A stretch of DNA of 64,000 nt, taken from contig JALHMT010000021.1 in assembly GCA_022843905.1 (NCBI GenBank), positions 1-64,000 of the forward strand. The letters are read 5' to 3'. Under the pieces are notes generated by a model that worked only from the letters and a program-made list of their open reading frames with translations, was not told the DNA's origin and made no database searches. The position numbers and the translations under genes are program-made. The DNA is from Rubrivivax sp. GTDB taxonomy: Bacteria > Pseudomonadota > Gammaproteobacteria > Burkholderiales > Burkholderiaceae_C. Positions 61,661 to 64,000 of the stretch are shown here, in pieces; position 1 is the stretch's first letter, and each line of letters starts with the position of its first letter.

Positions 61661-62424
61661 TGCCCTCCCCCGACCCCGAACGAGAAGACGAGCCCCTGAT
61701 GGATGAGAAGACTGACTTGCCGGCGCTGGGCGCCGGGATCCTGGCCGCCCTGGCCGGCGTGACCACCGCCACGCTGACCACCGTGCTGCTGAAGAAGGGC
61801 CTGCGCAACTGCTGGGTGCGTGGCGCGCGCCCCTTGCGCCCCGATCAGCCGCGCGTGGTGGGCCGTGCCTTCACGCTGCGCTTCGTGCCCATGCGCGAAG
61901 ACCTGGCCACCCCGGCCAGCTGGGGCCACCCGATCAGCACGCGCGCGGCCATCGAGGCCATGCCCGCAGGCTGCATCGCCGTCGTCGATGCGATGGGCGT
62001 CACCGACGCCGGCATCTTCGGCGACATCCTGTGCGCGCGCATGGCCCAACGCGGCGTGGCCGCGCTGCTCACCGATGGTGTGGTGCGCGACCTGGCCGGC
62101 GTGCTGGGCACCGGCCTGCCGGTGTGGTGCCAGGGCACGGCCGCGCCGGCGTCGGTCGCCGGGCTGACCTTCGTCGGCTGGCAGCAGCCGGTGGGGTGCG
62201 GCGGCGTCGCCGTGTTTCCCGACGACCTGATCGTGATCGACGGCGACGGCGCGGTGCTGATTCCGCAGGCCCTGGTGCAGGACGTGGTCGAGGCCGCCGT
62301 CGAACAGGAGCGCCTGGAGGGCTGGATCATGCGCGAGGTCGAGTCCGGCCTGCCCCTGCCGGGCCTGTATCCGCCCAACGAGGCGACCCAGGCGCGCTAC
62401 GAGGCCTGGAAGAAGCAGCAGTGA
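61660..62424 (+). CDS. RraA-like protein (HMG/CHA aldolase family)
   Basis: A 254-residue protein of the RraA/dimethylmenaquinone-methyltransferase-like fold: VDAMGVTDAGIFGDILCARM, RGVAALLTDGVVRDLAGV with the conserved Arg-Asp that holds metal and substrate in 4-hydroxy-4-methyl-2-oxoglutarate aldolases, and VFPDDLIVIDGDGAVLIP. Beside a CoA-transferase and a tctC gene, an aldolase or lyase on a hydroxyacid is more likely than an RNase E regulator. The start at 61660 overlaps the upstream stop; an ATG at 61699 is also possible. Confidence 0.82.
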   Translation: MPSPDPEREDEPLMDEKTDLPALGAGILAALAGVTTATLTTVLLKKGLRNCWVRGARPLRPDQPRVVGRAFTLRFVPMREDLATPASWGHPISTRAAIEAMPAGCIAVVDAMGVTDAGIFGDILCARMAQRGVAALLTDGVVRDLAGVLGTGLPVWCQGTAAPASVAGLTFVGWQQPVGCGGVAVFPDDLIVIDGDGAVLIPQALVQDVVEAAVEQERLEGWIMREVESGLPLPGLYPPNEATQARYEAWKKQQ

Positions 62425-62476
62425 CCCGGCGGCGGGGGCGTCTGTGTGCGACCCGCCGGGTCGATCCACGAGACGC

Positions 62477-64000
62477 TCAGTCGGCCCGCCCGGGCGGATC
62501 CACGAAGACGTCGCAGCCCCGGCCGGCGGCCTTGGCCGCATACAGCCCGCTGTCGGCCCGCTGCCACAAGGACTCGCTGCTGTCGCCGGGGAGCGCGACG
62601 GTGGCGCCGGCAGAGAAGTCGGTGCGCAGCGTCGGCAGCTGAGGCACCAGCACGCCGCTGCGCAGGGCCCGGCGTGCATCGCCCAGCACGCGCGCGGCGC
62701 CGGTCAGGTCGGTATTCATCAGCACCAGCAGGAACTCCTCGCCGCCGATGCGGCCCAGCACGTCGTTCGGCCGCAGACTGGCGACCAGTCGCTTCGCGAA
62801 GCTCACCAGCACGCTGTCACCTGCGGCGTGCCCGTGCTGATCGTTGATTTTCTTGAACTCGTCGAGGTCGATCACTGCCACCGTCAGCGGCAGGCGCAGT
62901 GCGACGGCCTGCGTCATCAGCGCCGTCAGCCGGTCGAAGACATGGCGCCGGTTGGGCAGACCGGTCAGCGGGTCGGTGATCGATGCCGCCAGTGCGGCGT
63001 CGTGCGCCCTGCGCAGCTCGACCTCGTTGACCTTCAGGCTCGTCACGTCGCTGCACAGGCTGAGCTGCCAGCCGTCGGCCGAGGTTTCCTCGCTCACGCG
63101 CATCCAGCGGCCGTCGGCGAGGTCGGATTCGAAGACGCGACGCGCCTGCTGTCGGTAGCGATGCCGCACGTCGGCGATCCAGCCGTCGATGTCGGCGGTG
63201 GCTATGAGCACGCCCTCTTGATGGCGGTGCGCGCTGCGCATGATCTCTTCCCAGGTCGGGGTGCCGGCCCCGTGACGCCAGTGGATGTCGCGGAAGCTGC
63301 GGTTGGACCACACCAGGTGCTCCTGCGGGTCGAACAGCCCGACCGGCACCTGGGACTGCTCGATCTGCTGCAGCAGGCGTTCGGCGGCTTCGGCGCGGTG
63401 CAGGGTGCGCACCTCGGCGCGCGGCAACGGCGCCGGGGCGCGGCCGGACAGCCAGCGCGTGGCCGCTTCGCCGTCGAGCGGGCGCGAGTACAGGTAGCCC
63501 TGGCCCTTGTCGCACTGCAACGCCTCGAGCACTGCGGCCTGCTCGCTGGTCTCCACGCCCTCGGCCACGGTGCCCATGCCCAGGCTGCGGGCCACGCGCA
63601 CGGTGGCTTCGACCAGCACGCGGTGGTGCGCGCTGGACGCCACCTGGCTGACGAAGGAGCGGTCGATCTTGATCACGTCCACCGGCCACTGGTGCAGGCT
63701 GGCCAGCGACGAGTAGCCGGTGCCGAAGTCGTCCAGCGCCAGCATCACCCCCAGGCGCTTGAGCTCGTGCAGGCGCGACTGGATGAGCGGATTCTCGGCA
63801 GCCAGGCTTTCGGTGATCTCCAGCTGCAGGCAGGCTGCGGCCAGGCCGCTGGACTGCAGCGCATGCCGCACCTCGGCCACGAGCGTCGGCTCGTTCAGCT
63901 GCGCGCGCGACAGGTTCACCGACAGCACCTGCGGCGCGTGGTCGCCGAGCTGATGCCGCCAGGCTGCGAACTGCCGGCAGGCGGCGTTCAGCACGAAGAT
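62477..64000 (-). CDS. EAL-PAS-GGDEF c-di-GMP signalling protein, N-terminus beyond window
   Basis: The last 508 codons of a larger gene. From the N-terminal side: an EAL domain lacking only its first part (SVNLSRAQLN, LQLEITESLA, LALDDFGTGYSSL, DVIKIDRSFV, TVAEGVET and KGQGYLYSRP; all visible catalytic residues present), a PAS-like domain (QIEQSQVPVGLFDPQEHLVW), and a GGDEF domain with active site IGGEEF, allosteric I-site RPND five residues before it, and DLDEFKKINDQHGHAAGDSV. The order EAL then GGDEF is the reverse of the usual one. Both activities look possible: cyclase and phosphodiesterase. Confidence 0.9.
   Translation of the reverse strand: MFVLNAACRQFAAWRHQLGDHAPQVLSVNLSRAQLNEPTLVAEVRHALQSSGLAAACLQLEITESLAAENPLIQSRLHELKRLGVMLALDDFGTGYSSLASLHQWPVDVIKIDRSFVSQVASSAHHRVLVEATVRVARSLGMGTVAEGVETSEQAAVLEALQCDKGQGYLYSRPLDGEAATRWLSGRAPAPLPRAEVRTLHRAEAAERLLQQIEQSQVPVGLFDPQEHLVWSNRSFRDIHWRHGAGTPTWEEIMRSAHRHQEGVLIATADIDGWIADVRHRYRQQARRVFESDLADGRWMRVSEETSADGWQLSLCSDVTSLKVNEVELRRAHDAALAASITDPLTGLPNRRHVFDRLTALMTQAVALRLPLTVAVIDLDEFKKINDQHGHAAGDSVLVSFAKRLVASLRPNDVLGRIGGEEFLLVLMNTDLTGAARVLGDARRALRSGVLVPQLPTLRTDFSAGATVALPGDSSESLWQRADSGLYAAKAAGRGCDVFVDPPGRAD

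Noticed and set aside
61660..62424. RraA as a regulator of RNase E
   Set aside because: The fold matches, but the neighbours (TctC, CoA-transferase) and the Arg-Asp metal motif point to the aldolase branch of the family.

Overview
The window is high-GC DNA, roughly 70% G+C by eye, with the gene repertoire of a betaproteobacterium of the order Burkholderiales (Rubrivivax/Leptothrix/Comamonadaceae-like). The pointers are three tripartite-tricarboxylate (Bug/TctC) binding proteins, four PEP-CTERM-type exported proteins, a WS/DGAT wax-ester synthase, many c-di-GMP proteins, and a GC-rich hairpin repeat typical of this group. This assignment rests on gene content, not on a marker gene. No rRNA, tRNA or CRISPR array was seen.

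Layout. (1) 1-2164: the 3' part of a WS/DGAT acyltransferase converging on an alpha/beta hydrolase. (2) About 2.3-10.1 kb: an accessory region, clearly lower in G+C in its first part. It holds an AAA ATPase, an IS5-family element whose transposase has lost one catalytic Asp, a PD-(D/E)XK nuclease-like protein, a NERD/zinc-finger protein, an IS3 OrfA remnant, an intact VapBC-type toxin-antitoxin pair, a decayed HigBA pair split by a YCII gene, and a truncated SGNH hydrolase. (3) 10-17 kb: small housekeeping or unknown genes, a BLUF-EAL photoreceptor beside a stand-alone EAL protein, and a truncated DUF1801 gene. (4) 17.4-30 kb: two PEP-CTERM proteins, a tetR-tctC-amidase operon with its own palindromic operator, a BTAD-type regulator, a two-component system with a likely autoregulatory direct repeat, and a lipoprotein. 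(5) 29.9-38.2 kb: LysR, MBL-fold hydrolase and TctC; an exported-protein operon; a Rieske dioxygenase pair; VOC and cupin proteins.

(6) 38.4-55.8 kb is the most coherent block: 16 same-strand genes that together look like a complete uptake and degradation system for biuret/triuret-type ureides. It encodes an AtzF-type allophanate hydrolase, AtzG/AtzE/AtzH homologues, a formamidase, a biuret-hydrolase-like isochorismatase protein plus a paralogue that could be a triuret hydrolase, a BMP-type ABC importer and a Dpp-type ABC importer. A GntR/FCD regulator closes the block. A perfect GntR-type palindrome (CTGGTATACCAG) lies 13 bp before the first gene, so the last gene probably controls the whole unit.

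(7) 55.8-64 kb: a DUF1801 protein, a PEP-CTERM GDSL esterase, a quinone oxidoreductase, a tctC / CoA-transferase / TPR / RraA-like carboxylate cluster, and an EAL-PAS-GGDEF protein cut by the window end.

Limits: all functions come from reading the sequence by eye. No similarity search or structure prediction was possible, so family names are recognition-based and substrates are inferred.
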